64,000 nt of DNA from Whalleya microplaca (lineage: Eukaryota > Ascomycota > Sordariomycetes > Xylariales > Xylariaceae). Under the pieces are notes generated by a model. It was not told the DNA's origin. It worked only from the letters and a program-made list of their open reading frames with translations, and did not search any database. Positions 48,050 to 60,381 of this stretch are shown one piece after another (position 1 is the first letter of the stretch; each line of letters opens with the position of its first letter). The stretch covers positions 183,672 to 247,671 of the forward strand of contig MU385775.1 in NCBI GenBank assembly GCA_022497155.1, written 5' to 3'. The position numbers and the translations under genes are program-made.

Positions 48050-51000
48050 CTAACCTTTAGCCTCTTCACTATTTTCATCCTCGTTCGCACTGCTGACAAG
48101 TTTTGTCTCCACAAATTTAGCAAGCATATTAAGATCCATGCTGGGGCTCAATATGTTGAGGAATGGCACGTCAACCCTAAATGTCCTCCAGAACCAAGTC
48201 CGAAATTCGGATGCAATCATGCTGTCTACACCAAACTGACCCAATGTCTTGTTGTGGTCAACCTGGTCCACAGGGATGAGAATGAGATCGGAAAACCGCT
48301 TCCGAATAAGCTGTAAAACCGCCTCATCTAGCGAGCTACTTTCCGCTACAGCTAAAAATGACTCGGCAATATGTGCAGGGATAGACTCGAGCCATTTGGG
48401 AATCGGTGCGCCAGCATCAAGGCTGGTTCGTGTTCTCCGTGCTGCATTCCGAGACTCTTGTTCAGCGATTAAGGCAGCCGAAATGATCATGGTGCGCGGA
48501 TCTTGCATTGTTCCATTATCCACCTCAAACCCTCTGGCCATGAGCTTGTGCAACCCAAAAGGTTCCAAGCCTGTAAGTATATGTGCGCTAGTATGGTCAT
48601 CAGAACCCCGAGTATTAGAACTGAGAGCAAGGTCGATAACTTGAAGAAACTCGTCTTCACTCAGGGGTTGGATTCCTTTACGCAGCAGTAGGGCCTCGAT
48701 GTTTGGGTTCTCGTGTAAGTAGCCCACTTCTGATATCATTCCCAACCCCACCGAGACAGACGGAATCCCTCGCTGGCGCTGCCATTGCGAAAATGCGTCA
48801 AGGAAGGCATTCGCAGCACAGTAATTGCTTTCGGTAGCTGTCCCAACACTACCGGATACCGAGGATGTCAAAAGGAAGAAGTCTAAATTTTGGCATTCGA
48901 GTTCAGTGTGCAAATTCCACGTCCCCGCCCATTTTGGCTGGATGACTGTATGCCAGGCTTCGTTAGGCACTACAATATGATGAATCAGTAACGGATATTT
49001 ACTGAAGAGCAACATAGCTCGGAGCATCCTCCATGTGAAAACTACTTACTGCGGGAGAAAAGGGCTTCGTGTAGACCCATAGCCGCTTGCACAACTCCAC
49101 CGATTGACTTTCCCATAGTATTGCACGCTTCCACGGAAGCTTTGACATCCGGACGCTTGGCCACATCGCCACGAATGACGGCAACAGCCGCTCCGGCATG
49201 TCGAAGGCGTGACACCAAACTCCTTGCCTCAGGCTTATCACAACCTGACCTTCCAAGGAAGACAAAATTCCGCGCTCCGCGAGCCATCATCCATCTACTT
49301 AAGCTTCGGCCCAATCCGCCGAGGCAGCCTACAAGAAGATAGACCTTGTTAGGGTCAAAGATTGTCCGATATTTGGGAGGGGCGGTCTACAATTCTGATC
49401 AGCCATACAGTTCCATTTTCCGAAGTAAGAGTGATCGGTACCGGAATGGAACTTTTCGGATTTTCCATTGATATGACAATTTTTCCAATTCTCTCTTTCT
49501 GCGAAAATCGACGATATGCTTGGGCAATATCAGAGACGTCAAAGATGGTCAGAGGAACACACTTCAAGTATCTATGTCGGTATAAATCTAGAACCTCCCT
49601 CATTTTACTTTATGTCAAGTCAGTCAGTTTGTTGAATAAAACATATGACTTTGTCTTACCTAATAAGGATATCTTTGCCGTGGCTCTCGTCATAGTACAA
49701 GTCACCAAGGTCAAATGCGGTGAATGTTGCATTGCGAAGAAAGACACGCATATCGAGCTTACCAGCATCAAGAAGTTCCTGCTTACCGATTTCGACGAAT
49801 CGACCAAAGTTAGCCATACAAGCCCAGCTCTCATGCATGAGATCCCCAACGAGAGAGTTGATAACTACGTCAACACCACGACCTCCGGTAGCTTTGGCTA
49901 TCCCGGCTGCAAATGAGGCATCTCTTGACTGGAAGATATGCGTTTCTGGGACGCCTAATTCGTGGATTAGGAAATCTCGTTTGTTTGGCGAACTGACCGT
50001 CGTGTAGATGCATGCCCCTATACGTTGGGCGATTGTGATGGCAGCGATACCAAATGCCCCAGCCCCGGCATGGATTAATATCGATTCACCCTCCTTCAGT
50101 TGCGCACGATCGTGTAAAGCGTATAATGCAGTGGTATATACAACGGGGATTGACGCCATCTCAGAGAAGCTTTCTCTTGGAAGAAGCTTATGCACCGCCC
50201 ATGCAGGCACTTGTTCTGTGGTGTGAAAGTAGGTTGGTGCTAGAACGACAACGCGGTCGCCGGGCTCCAGGTCAACATTTGAACCAACAGATTTCACAAC
50301 TCCGCTGAATTCGCCAGTTAATGTACCTTGTTGCGTTTCTACACGTCCCATGATTGTGTAGACATCCTTGGCATTAACTCCCACGGCCTTGACTTCGACG
50401 TCGATGAATCCAGCTGGAGGTGACTCTGCCAGCGGCTCACGAAGTTCTTGAAAATGTATCGTATCGATCAGCCCAGGTGTATCAATCTTCATTCGTGCTG
50501 GACAGGAGTCTGATAATGTTTTCTTGTATATTTGTTGCTGCACACTGGACTTGAGATGATGACGGAAGAGGGCGTTCAGACTCTTGTCAGGGACGAAGCG
50601 GCTGACATGGAGTATGTATTCCACTTGAATGAACTCCTTATCATCCGAGTCATGGCGCGCAATCAGAGCCCTGGATATATTTGTGCAGGTAAGCTGTGCG
50701 CCTGTTTGGGAACTATCGTTGAAAATAGTTCTACCTATATCTAGGATCGAGAATCTCAACGATGGCTGCTCTAGCATTATCGCACGTGATAACCCGCTCG
50801 CAAGGGCAAGGTTTGGGTTCATGTTACTACTCGTAATTCCAGCGCCGGTAATCCATACGAGATCTGAAACGATGTCTGTGACGCGTCGTAGAAGGTTCAT
50901 TTCCTTGGAGTTCATGGTTGTTAAGAACTCCTTTTCCGTCTCAAGCATTGAGATGCAAATGAGCTGCTTAGTAACGTCTACGTGGTCAATTCCGTCAAGA

Positions 51001-54000
51001 GAAATTGTGTGTACACTCTTGGAATTGGTCTTTTCGAGTAGGTACTGCTCTAGACAGTCGACGAAGCGGACTAGAACGTCAGATGGCCTGTTCATCTGCC
51101 ATTAATCGGTGTTAGCCAGCACGCAAATAACATTCGAACCCAGATGCACCTACCATGATTAGAACATCTCTGCCAGTAAAAAACGATGTGTCTGTGGGCG
51201 GGATTGCTAGGAGACACTGCTTTCCTGCAACGACTTGCTCAAAATCATCCAACGGGATCCTTGAGGCCATGCCCGCCGTCTTGACGACCAGTATGCCATG
51301 TTTAATGAGTAGCGGTCGAAGTTGCTTGGTGACTACTTGATTTAGATGGACTGGAAGGGATGCCTAAATAAATTTGTTACTTCGGCGTCTGAAGAGCGGA
51401 CGAACAAATGAAAACTACTACAGTAGAAACTCACTTCTTCAATTATGATGACATCAAACAGTCTCGTGTCGTCGCTGAAAATGTGTATCTTTCCATTTTC
51501 GTCCAGCTCCCCTGAGCTCCAGGATGAACAGTGTGGATATCCTGCCTCTGCGTTCAATCTCTTTTGTTTTTCGCTATCCATAGTCGCATTATACAGCTGA
51601 AGGATCCGTATGCGCGGATTCTTGTGGCTAGCGAGGTCTAATATTGCTCCCACTGTGACGTTTTCATCTACATCAAGAGCAAAACTTTCGTGCTGTGCGG
51701 CGGTGAAGTGCGATATGTAATTCTGAAGCTGAGTCTCAACCCCTGGGAAAATACCCATGATATCTGGCTTCCAATTTACTCTGAGACACGGGTTTCGCTG
51801 CGAAACTAGAGAATAGTCATCACCTCCACGTCGCTGTGTATCTGCTTTGCCGTTATAGAGCGACATATGGACTCCCTTCAAGTTAATCACTGGCATGTCG
51901 TGTGCGTCACGAAGAGTACAGCACACTTTCTTGGTGGCAGGCCCGGTGTCTTTGGATCTTGTATGGATCTTTCCATCAATGGCAATATCATTAGGGCCAG
52001 GAGTCCTAATCTGACAGCTGGAGATGTAGGACGGAAGATAAGCTTTCAAGTTGTTGATATTCCCTGCCGTACCTCCCATTATGGCAGCTTGAATGCAAGC
52101 ATCGATGACAATTGGGTTTATGTTGTAACGTGTCTCAGGGGATCGCCCATCGGGGTTCTGCGTGTCTCTCTGTATCAGCCTGGTCGTTGAAATGGCTGCA
52201 GTGCTGATGCGGCTGCCATCTGTGCTTAGGCTCGTCAAAGACTTGAATTTAGGGCCAAAGTTCAATCCTTCTTCTCTGAGCTTAGTATACCACCTTTCAA
52301 TTGCCCATGTTTCATATCCTGTGGTGTCATCGACCATAACAGGCTTGATGAAAGACATGATATCATCAAGATTTTCTGGACCATCAATACGAATACTTCC
52401 TGCGCAGTGCAAAGTAGGAAGACCAACTGACCAGGACGATACAGTAAACTCGTACCAGTCTGCTGCTTTGCTTGCTGTAGATAATTTGCGCTGCGTAATG
52501 GATGTATGTAGCTCGGTATTCTTGACATTATTATCTTCAACAACGAAAGCCGTAATCATATTGACATTCTGAAATTGGCACAAGATATTAGGCATAAAGA
52601 GATCAACACCAATAACTTGCGACAATGCCTCCATTGCAAGCGAAAGATATCCTGCGGCAGGGAATACGATCTGTGCTTCAAGCTTGTGATCTCGCAACCA
52701 CGCAATCTCGTCGAGTTTGAGTATATTACGCCAGCAGAAATCAATACCATTTCCTGCTAATTGTTGTGACCCCAACAGCTCATGGCGAGCATGACGTCGA
52801 TTACGAAGCTCGACGCTCGGGCGTGGTTCGTTCCACATTAACCCGGCGGAGTAGTCCCAGGGATAGGGGGGCAGGTTAGGGAGTGGTTTCATATTGGTAG
52901 TCCTCTCGGGCCACCCATGTATAGCCGACCATTTTAACGAATGCCCATGAACAAAGAGATTTCCTACCAGAGAATTGAGACATTGGTTGGCATTCCGACC
53001 TCGATAAAGTGTGTAGCTGTAAGGCAAAAGATCTTTGCCGATCCCGAGTTTTGTACGAATTTGCTCTACTGGCCCCCTAAGTGAAGCGTGGGGACCAATC
53101 TCGATAAGATGCAGTTTGCCGTTAGCCACTACAGACTGTAAAGCTGCACTGAATTGAACCTGCTTTTCAAGGTTTTCCCGCCAGTACCTTGGCGTTGACA
53201 CTCTTTGGCGGTCGACTGCCCTTTTTTCATCAGGCCCTTTTCCTACCGACGAAATCATTCGGGTGTTCTGCTCATACTGATTGCAGCTTGAAGCTGAGGT
53301 GTTCCAAACATGTTGCTGGAGAAGCTCCTCGTATAGGTACCCAGCCTTCTGCATTAGATGCGAATGATATGCTTGATTGTTCGTTTCTAATTTGCGTACG
53401 AATATCTTCCCCTGTAATTCTTCGAAGAGTTTGTCTATACCTTCCTGTTGCCCACTAAGAGTTACACTTCCAGGAGAGTTGACACATGCAACAGATACCT
53501 GAAGCTCAAGGCCATGTTCAAGGATAAGCGTTTCGGCAGCTTCTGCATTTAATCCAACTGCAATCATTTGACCTGGAGTATGGAGCTGCTTAACTGCGAG
53601 GCCACGGAAATATGCCACGAGGATGGCGTGTTCTATTGTCAAAAGGCCAGCGGCATATGCTGCTGCAATTTCGCCTGAAGAATGGCCCACTGTGAACGTT
53701 GGCTGAATATTCCAATTTCGCAGCAATTCAATTAGACCTATTTGTATTGCTGTACACAGAGGTTGGCTGCGATCAGCGTCGTGAATCTGGCTCGTGCTTG
53801 ATGGCTCTAGAATCATTTCTTTCAAGGTCCAGATAGGGGCCAAGGAATCCGGCAAGGTTTGTAACACGGACTGAAGTTTGAAAATTGTGGCAGAGAATAT
53901 GGATGTGTCATCGTAGAACAACTCCTCAGCCATTCCGGGATACTGTGCGCCTTGCCCAGTGAAAAGGAATACAATTGGCAACGGCTCAGGGCCCTTACTT

Positions 54001-56191
54001 TGGGCCAGGACCACATTAGGCTGTTCAGGCTCTATATCAATCCTCTCGTCGTGGCAAGTAGCCAAGAGAAAACTACGAAACTTCAAGTGTGACCTTCTTT
54101 CAGCTAACGTGAATGACAATGAATCTAGGCTACTAGCCTTCATTTTTTTGGCCATCTGTGCTGTTTGATCAACTCGTTTTTGGAGGGAGCGCCTGGACGC
54201 AGCGGAGACAGGCAAGACGTAATATCCCATCCTTGGATGTTGAGGAGTTGTGGCCTTTGTAATATCTCTGTTAAAGTAGCTGTCAAGAGATTCCAAAACC
54301 GCATGTCCATTGGCACCTCCGAATCCGAAGGAATTTATGCCCGCCCTGCGGAGACTTCGAGGCCAAGCCTCAAGTTCTGTTGCAATCTTGAAGTTTAGAT
54401 GCTCAAGCCGAACTGCAAATGAAAATCTTGGTTAATGCTCGAGTATTATCTAAGATCCATAATCACTCACGTTTTGGATTTACTTTGTGAACACCACAAG
54501 TGGGTGGAATTCGGCCATTCTCGAAAGCAAGGACGACTTTGATAATAGATGATAGGCCGCTAGAAGCCTCACTGTGTCCAATAGTTGGTTTCACCTTTGT
54601 GCGAGAAACATGTTATTAGCGGACCTGGACTCGATACTACCACAAGAGAACCCAGTGGGGAAGTCGACTTACTGCTCCAATTATCAAAGGTAGCCCATCT
54701 CTAGGGGCAAAACAGCGTCCAACAGCGTCAACTTCGATGGGATCCCCAATTGCTGTTCCAGTACCGTGAAATTCGACGTAATCAGTATCCGCGATGTGCA
54801 GCCCAGCCGTATTATACGCCTTACGAATCACGGCTTCCTGACGAGCGGCGCTCGGTTGGGATATGCCAGCAGTACGGCCGGTACTGCGATAGATCTTTCT
54901 CAGAGTATGATCAAAGTGAGAAAAGCAAGGGACATACATACGCATTGACTGCAGTACCGCGAATCACTGCCCGAATAGTGTCCCCATCTTTGAGTGCAGA
55001 TGATAAACGTTTCAAGTAGATGGCGTTAACTGCTTCTGCCCTTCCGTACCCATCTGCAGAAGCATCGAAAGTATGGCAGGTTGACGTGGGAGATATCACA
55101 CCACCTTTTACTGTCGCTATATGCTGCTCAGGGCCGTTGATGAGATTGGCACCGGCTACAATAGCACCATCGCAATCGCCGTTCTTTAAAGCGACAACAG
55201 CGCTGTGAAGACAGTATAAAGATGAAGAGCAGGCTGTATCTAGTGTGAAACTGTCCAGAAATTAGTACATGGTCCATAGCGAGATTGATTAGTTACGGTG
55301 ACTTGGCGGTGTAGCAGGAACATGGTCTACCTAGACACCATAATTCCTTTTATTGTTTCCAAGTGTCATACTCTCTACCTGACTCTAAGTATAGGAGGTG
55401 AGAAGTAAGAGTTTAGATTGACTGGAAGAATTATCTCACCTGGGACCGTGAAGATTGAACACATGGCTGATTCTATTTGCCATAATACCGGTTCCAGTGC
55501 CTGTGCCGTGGTATCGATGAAGATAATCCGGATCCCTCGTTTGCATAGACTGGAAGTCGACGGTAAAGTTTCCGATATATACGGCCGTGTTACTCCCAGA
55601 AATGTTTTCTAATGGCACTCCGGCGTCCTCTAAGCATTCAGCAACTACTTCGAGTAGCTTCCGTTGTTGAGGGTCCATCTGTTAATCGTCAGTAAGCTCG
55701 CCTGTAATGAACCGGATCCCATGCAAAGTGTGATGGCGTCTGTTAGGCTGAGGACCCCTTTCAAAAGAATCGAATTCGCTTTACTCACTGCAAAACTATC
55801 AGTCAACAGTACAGCCCAGGAAGATATTAACACATACCGTAAGTTGCCTCAAGGTTATTGATACCAAAGAAACTATTTTCAAATTGTCGAACATCCTCCT
55901 GCAAAAAGTAACCGCCTTCGGCGTCTATGACACCAGCGCGACGGCTGCCATCAGGATGATAGAATCCTCCGATATTGAACCGCTCCAGTGGAACACGGCC
56001 TTGGGTGGACCGCTTCTGGATAAGGAACTCCCATAGTGCGGAAGGTGAATTGATCCCCCCTGGGAGACGGCAACCTAAGTCTAATGCATTAGGGGCAGTC
56101 CCCATGGGCGAAACGAGACGGGAATGAGATTACCTATGCCAACAATACAAGCAGGATCTTCATCGACACCCATGAAATGTGAATCGCCCAT
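48050..56191 (-). CDS. highly reducing type I polyketide synthase
   Basis: About 12 exons (56191-56134, 56074-55838, 55678-55440, 55250-54942, 54898-54673, 54594-54471, 54412-51435, 51363-51154, 51095-49660, 49607-49442, 49386-49050, 48969-48050), roughly 2,410 residues. [11 protein letters not shown] (active Cys), [14 protein letters not shown] and [11 protein letters not shown] (two His). [13 protein letters not shown] and [14 protein letters not shown] near 640. [20 protein letters not shown] near 970 and IDACIQ near 1167. The methyltransferase region is vestigial: [16 protein letters not shown] lacks the Gly-rich SAM motif. ER: GVNAKDV and [16 protein letters not shown] near 1800. [12 protein letters not shown] near 2005 and SNYCAANAF near 2153. 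ACP: FGVDSM, Ser near 2354. No thioesterase or reductase release domain is present, so release needs a partner. The exon 2 to exon 3 junction in the KS is odd: it leaves one base too many (see findings). Confidence 0.93.
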
Positions 56192-56695
56192 TTTCTGTGT
56201 AATAAAGCGAAGTTACCTAGGTATTCAAAAGATTGTCTTCAGATCGTGGGACACCCAGAGCGAACATCGTCTAGTGGCTAAGAAAACCTAATACACCAAT
56301 TACGGGAGTGTACCTAGGTCCTTATAAACTTGAGAGGATAGAATACAGACACCTAAACATCGCCTCAAAATGTGATCGGAGAAATGTACCCAGGTACATG
56401 AGAGGTTGATTAGATACTTCCCAGAACTACCTGTAAGCATTTTTAACGCTCATCTAGTATAAGGTTATCTTCATGTAACGTACAAACTATGGTTATATCG
56501 ATATGCATTTATGCATTTCTATTCAAAATTCCCACCTTGGGTGGGGGTAATGTATTAAATACCACAACTAATGTAACAATGTAGTGTGCTGGCCAACTAC
56601 CTACACAATTAGGTAGGGATAGGAGAATACTTGTTTATGGACTTCTCTGAAATCTATCTTAGCATTCTGACAATAGATTCTCCAAGAAAATCACC
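56192..56695. promoter_or_regulatory. divergent promoter between the PKS and the Ayr1-like SDR
   Basis: 504 bases separate two divergent start codons. A TTATAAA-type sequence (about 56318-56327) reads as a TATA box toward the PKS. The SDR side is AT-rich with no clear TATA. CCTAGG palindromes lie at about 56217 and 56313. Head-to-head placement implies co-regulation of PKS and SDR. Confidence 0.6.
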
Positions 56696-58099
56696 ATGTC
56701 ACGAAGTAAGAAGTTCGCACTGATTACCGGGTGAGTCTTTATCATATATATATATCTCTGGTTACATTTTTGAAACTGGACTAAGTCATGTCGTAGGTGT
56801 GGTAAAGGAGGAATTGGCGAGGCTCTTGCCTGCGAATACTCTCGAGTGGGAATTCATGCTATTGCAACCATTTTGCCGTCTGAGGCGAGCGAGCATCTTG
56901 TCCAAGCTGGCCTTACCTGGTTCTACCTAGACGTTACAAGCGAGGAATCCATACGTGAGCTAAAGCAACAGGTTGTTAAGCTTACAGGCGGAATGCTTGA
57001 TATTTTGGTCAATAACGCGTAAGATACTCATTCAACTCATCGGGATTATAACTAAATGTGGTATCGTACCATTAGGGGTATCTGTAAGTATCACCCCTGT
57101 TTCGACGTACCTTGGTATGTCAAGCTGAAATAAAAAACGAGGCTATACTATGACAGCTATCGATACAGATATCACCGCAGTCGAAAGAATGTTCGATGTC
57201 AATATCTTTGGTCCTATTCGAATGGTTCATCATTTCCATTCGTTGATCATCGCATCTGCTGGCACTATCGTAAATATCGGTTCCGTGGGAGGGATCGTTC
57301 CCTACGTATACGGAGGTAATTTGTACTCGATATATGTATACAGCTGACCGCTAATGTCTATTTTCTAGCATCGTACAATGCGACTAAAGCAGGATTGCAT
57401 CATTGGAGTAATACTCTACGAGTAGAGATGGCACCCCTGAGGTATATATTCAAATTATAAAGAAACCGTTCCATACCTACTCATATCTCACAAGTCGGTG
57501 ATATAGTGTAAAGGTCTTGACCGTCAGTGATACCGACTTCCATATCTCATTTCATAGCGGAAACTGAAATTGACCCATGTTTAAAGGTGATATCTGGTGA
57601 AATTGGCACCAACATCTTGCGAAGCGATCGAGACAGAGAGTTGCCAGAAGGTTAAAAATCTCCCGTTCATAACCTTCGATGTGTTCTGACAAGATAGTAG
57701 ATTCGTATTTCTCTCCTCTCGCCCCCGAGTTTAAGCGGCATGTCCAAAGATCACCGGGTAAGCTTGCTCCATTCCTTCCGAGATCCCACACTGCATTCCT
57801 GGATAGCTAGTTTACAGGTATACTTAGAGACTACGAATCGCTTTTCCTACGCAGCTCAAGTCGTTTCCCAAAGCCTGAGGCCTGATCCACCTGCGTGGCT
57901 TTGGTATGGCAAAACGACGAGAATTGTGAGATTCTTCGATATGTTCGCCTGGCGGACAATTTGGGTTTGTATATCTGATACCTTCTCAATGAATGTCTTG
58001 CAACGCTTTACTGATTTTGAATACGAACAGGATTGTATCTTCTGGTTTATGTTCAACTTCGGGAAGTTGAAAGCGGCTCACAAAGGACGCCCAACATGA
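56696..58099 (+). CDS. Ayr1-like short-chain dehydrogenase/reductase
   Basis: Ten exons: 56696-56730, 56797-57018, 57076-57083, 57142-57315, 57369-57441, 57507-57522, 57587-57650, 57701-57757, 57807-57964 and 58031-58099, total 291 residues, all phases consistent. Motifs: ALITGCGKGGIGEALA (NADPH-binding TGxxxGIG), DILVNNAGICYTM (NNAG), VNIGSVGG (catalytic Ser) and ASYNATKAGLHHW (YxxxK). The C-terminus (FKRHVQRSPG, WRTIWDCIFWFMFNFGKLK) matches the membrane-associated tail of Ayr1-type reductases. Two microexons of 8 and 16 nt are required to rebuild conserved sequence. By context it likely reduces or oxidises a carbonyl of the polyketide chain. The weakest junction is exon 7 to 8 (GTTAAA donor). 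Confidence 0.85.
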
Positions 58100-58498
58100 A
58101 ACGGATAGACCAAATGTACTTGGTACCTGAGGTACTTTCAAATATATGCCTCTAATATTCAATAATGAAATATGAATGTTACGCGTAGGTGTGACTTCTA
58201 AATATAGTCGTTGAATTGCTATCTTTTGAGGCTGTGTATTGTAAAGTACCTATACATCTAGGTATGTGTACCTGGTATGCAAGATATTTTGGCATACGTG
58301 ACTATTGGATTGACACTCGGCATTGTCATCAAGCCGAGATAACAACTACTACTCTGCTTAGTGCATCCTTTCTATAGTAGTAATTGGAATAAATTGCCTT
58401 GGTTATCCACTCGTATCATCCGTGTATAGATGATCACTGTCCCGTCCGGTTGCTCTCTTTGCTTGAGACACTTCGTACTCGAATCTGGAACTCTGACC
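58100..58498. promoter_or_regulatory. intergenic promoter of the second SDR
   Basis: 399 bases between two same-strand cluster genes. Nothing specific stands out beyond AT-rich sequence. Confidence 0.4.
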
Positions 58499-59498
58499 AT
58501 GAATCTGAACGGATATGCCTTAGTCGTTGGGGGTTGTAAGAACCCTCCTACCATCATCTCGCTTCTGTACGACCGACACTCACAAATCATAGCAAGTGGC
58601 ATAGGGAAAGCGTGTGCTAAGGCGCTTGCCATGCAGGGCTCCACGGGTATCATGATAGCCGATATTGATAGCACTGCCGCGGAGACAGTTGCATCGGAAT
58701 GCAAGGCTCTGGCAAAATTTCCTCATTTTCGATCCGGAGCCGTCCATATGGATGTTACATGCGAAAAGTCGGTCACGCTAGCAGTTGAGCATACGTCGAG
58801 GCAGTTTGGGAGGATCGACTACTGCGTTACTAGTGCTGGTGTGAGTGCCATGTCGTATAGGCGGTGCGGTGAACAGGCTATTACTGACCAACTATAATCT
58901 ATTAGATCGGCGCCGAACATGGTTCCGAGACGTCTGAGACAGCCTTGTCAGAATTTAAGCGATTCATGGATACCAATGTCACCGGTACGTTTCTGGTAAA
59001 CCGCGCTGTTTCTGCCTCTATGAGGCTGCAGGATCCAAGGCCCGCAGTGGTCGGACTTCCGGAGAGGGGCGTTACACGGGGTGTGATCGTGAATATGGGA
59101 TCTCTAGCATCATTTTTGCCGTCCCCGGGGTTGGTGCAATACACTACGTCTAAGCATGCGGTGCTTGGTTTAAGTAGGAGTGCAGGTGGGTGACATGCCT
59201 CTTGGCGGCGTGGGGGTACAATAAGGCTAACTACGAATCAGCCCTCGATAATGTACGCCACAGCATTCGAGTAAATTGTGTATGTCCGTCCTGGGTAGAC
59301 ACTCCGATGGTACAGCGCGCTAAAGAGGGTGTACCTGAGCTGGAGCAGATGATCAATTCGTTGGTTCCCATGGGACGGATGGCGCGGCCGTCAGAAGTGG
59401 CAGACACGGTGGTATTTCTCTGCAGTCCATTATCCAGTTACATAACTGGATCTATTATTGTGGTTGATGGTGGTACGACGCTTGGAAGCAGATTGTAA
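58499..59498 (+). CDS. classical short-chain dehydrogenase/reductase (3-oxoacyl-ACP-reductase-like)
   Basis: Four exons: 58499-58535, 58593-58840, 58906-59185 and 59242-59498, total 273 residues, all in frame. Joined motifs: [18 protein letters not shown] (cofactor-binding), IADIDS (Asp after beta-2, which favours NAD(H)), CVTSAG (NNAG equivalent), VNMGSLASF (Ser), [18 protein letters not shown] (YxxxK), [14 protein letters not shown] and [14 protein letters not shown], the terminal signature of classical SDRs. It lies 400 bases after the Ayr1-like SDR and 236 bases before the cupin, all on the plus strand. In the salicylaldehyde-type clusters, enzymes of this class oxidise an alcohol to a ketone or install the arene; that role is suggested by context only. 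Confidence 0.9.
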
Positions 59499-59665
59499 GC
59501 TGTTGGATCGTAGAAAATCGGGGTGCAACAGATAACTGCAAGCGACTACCAACATTACCATCGAGTTAGTTGCAGGGTCGTACCATAGCCATTCGACGTC
59601 AAGGATATTAATAAGAGTGCAAGGGTATCTCGACGTAGTGATGTGACTTGCCCTATGTCACAGAG

Positions 59666-59705
59666 TATATAAGGCGCTAATATCTGAACGGTATTAGCGG
59701 TACCG
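59666..59705 (+). promoter_or_regulatory. TATA box and CGG-triplet site before the cupin gene
   Basis: TATATAAG at 59666-59673 lies about 65 bases before the ATG at 59735. At 59689-59705 three CGG/CCG triplets occur close together (CGGTATTAGCGGTACCG), a direct CGG-N6-CGG overlapping an inverted CGG-N2-CCG. Zn2Cys6 regulators bind such triplets. No regulator gene is in the window. Confidence 0.45.
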
Positions 59706-59734
59706 CTTTTACCACACCTAACAAGATCACAATT

Positions 59735-60381
59735 ATGGCTTCATCTACAGAGCAGGCTGAAGGATTCGTCACGCATGGGTTCCCCGCCCCTGGTTTACCT
59801 CGTACTCAGCGCCATATTACTGGCCATGATAACCAGGGCAAATCTATATTCTTGACCACGGACTGCGGTGATCACCATCGGGTGATGGGAAAGGAGCAGG
59901 CTGTTGCCAATATCATTTATTCTACACAAGAGAATCCTGTCGAGCTCAATGGGGAAGTCGACATTCAGCGTGCTATGGGCATGGAGGTATGTTTCGTGTC
60001 ATCTATCTCAGACTTAATCGCGGGATCCTGATGGGTTGTTACTAGCCACCACTTCATTATCATAACGGCACGGTAGTCCGCATGGTAGATTTTGGGCCAG
60101 GGCTAGAGTCACCCCTTCATCGCGCCCTCTCCATCGACTACGGAGTCGTTTTGGAGGGGGTCTTCGAATTGGAACTCGACTCTGGAGAGAAACGTGTAAT
60201 GCGCCGAGGAGACGTGAGTGTTCAGCGAGCGGCTGCTCACAAGTGGCGCAACATTACAGGAAATGGTACCCTACCAGGCCGAATGCTTTATGTACTACTC
60301 GACTGCAATGACGTGGTCGTGAATGGTGTTAAACTGGAGGGATTCCTCGGTGAGCTTGAAAAGGAGTATGCGGGTCGCTGA
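59735..60381 (+). CDS. cupin-domain protein of the polyketide locus
   Basis: Two exons, 59735-59986 and 60046-60381, give 195 residues; the intron starts GTATGT and the joint is phase 0. The N-terminal part reads GLPRTQRHITGHDNQGKSIF, then after the joint PPLHYHNGTVVRMVDFGPG, SIDYGVVLEGVFELELDSGEKRVMRRGDVSVQRAAAHKWRN. This matches the cupin-2 fold found in fungal polyketide clusters: a start strand with His/Glu ligands is only partly conserved (LHRALSIDYGVVLEG) and the second motif keeps GD and H. Some members bind metal; others are thought to be non-catalytic chaperones or cyclases. Small soluble protein, no signal peptide. It is the last gene before a long non-coding, RIP-affected stretch. 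Confidence 0.88.
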
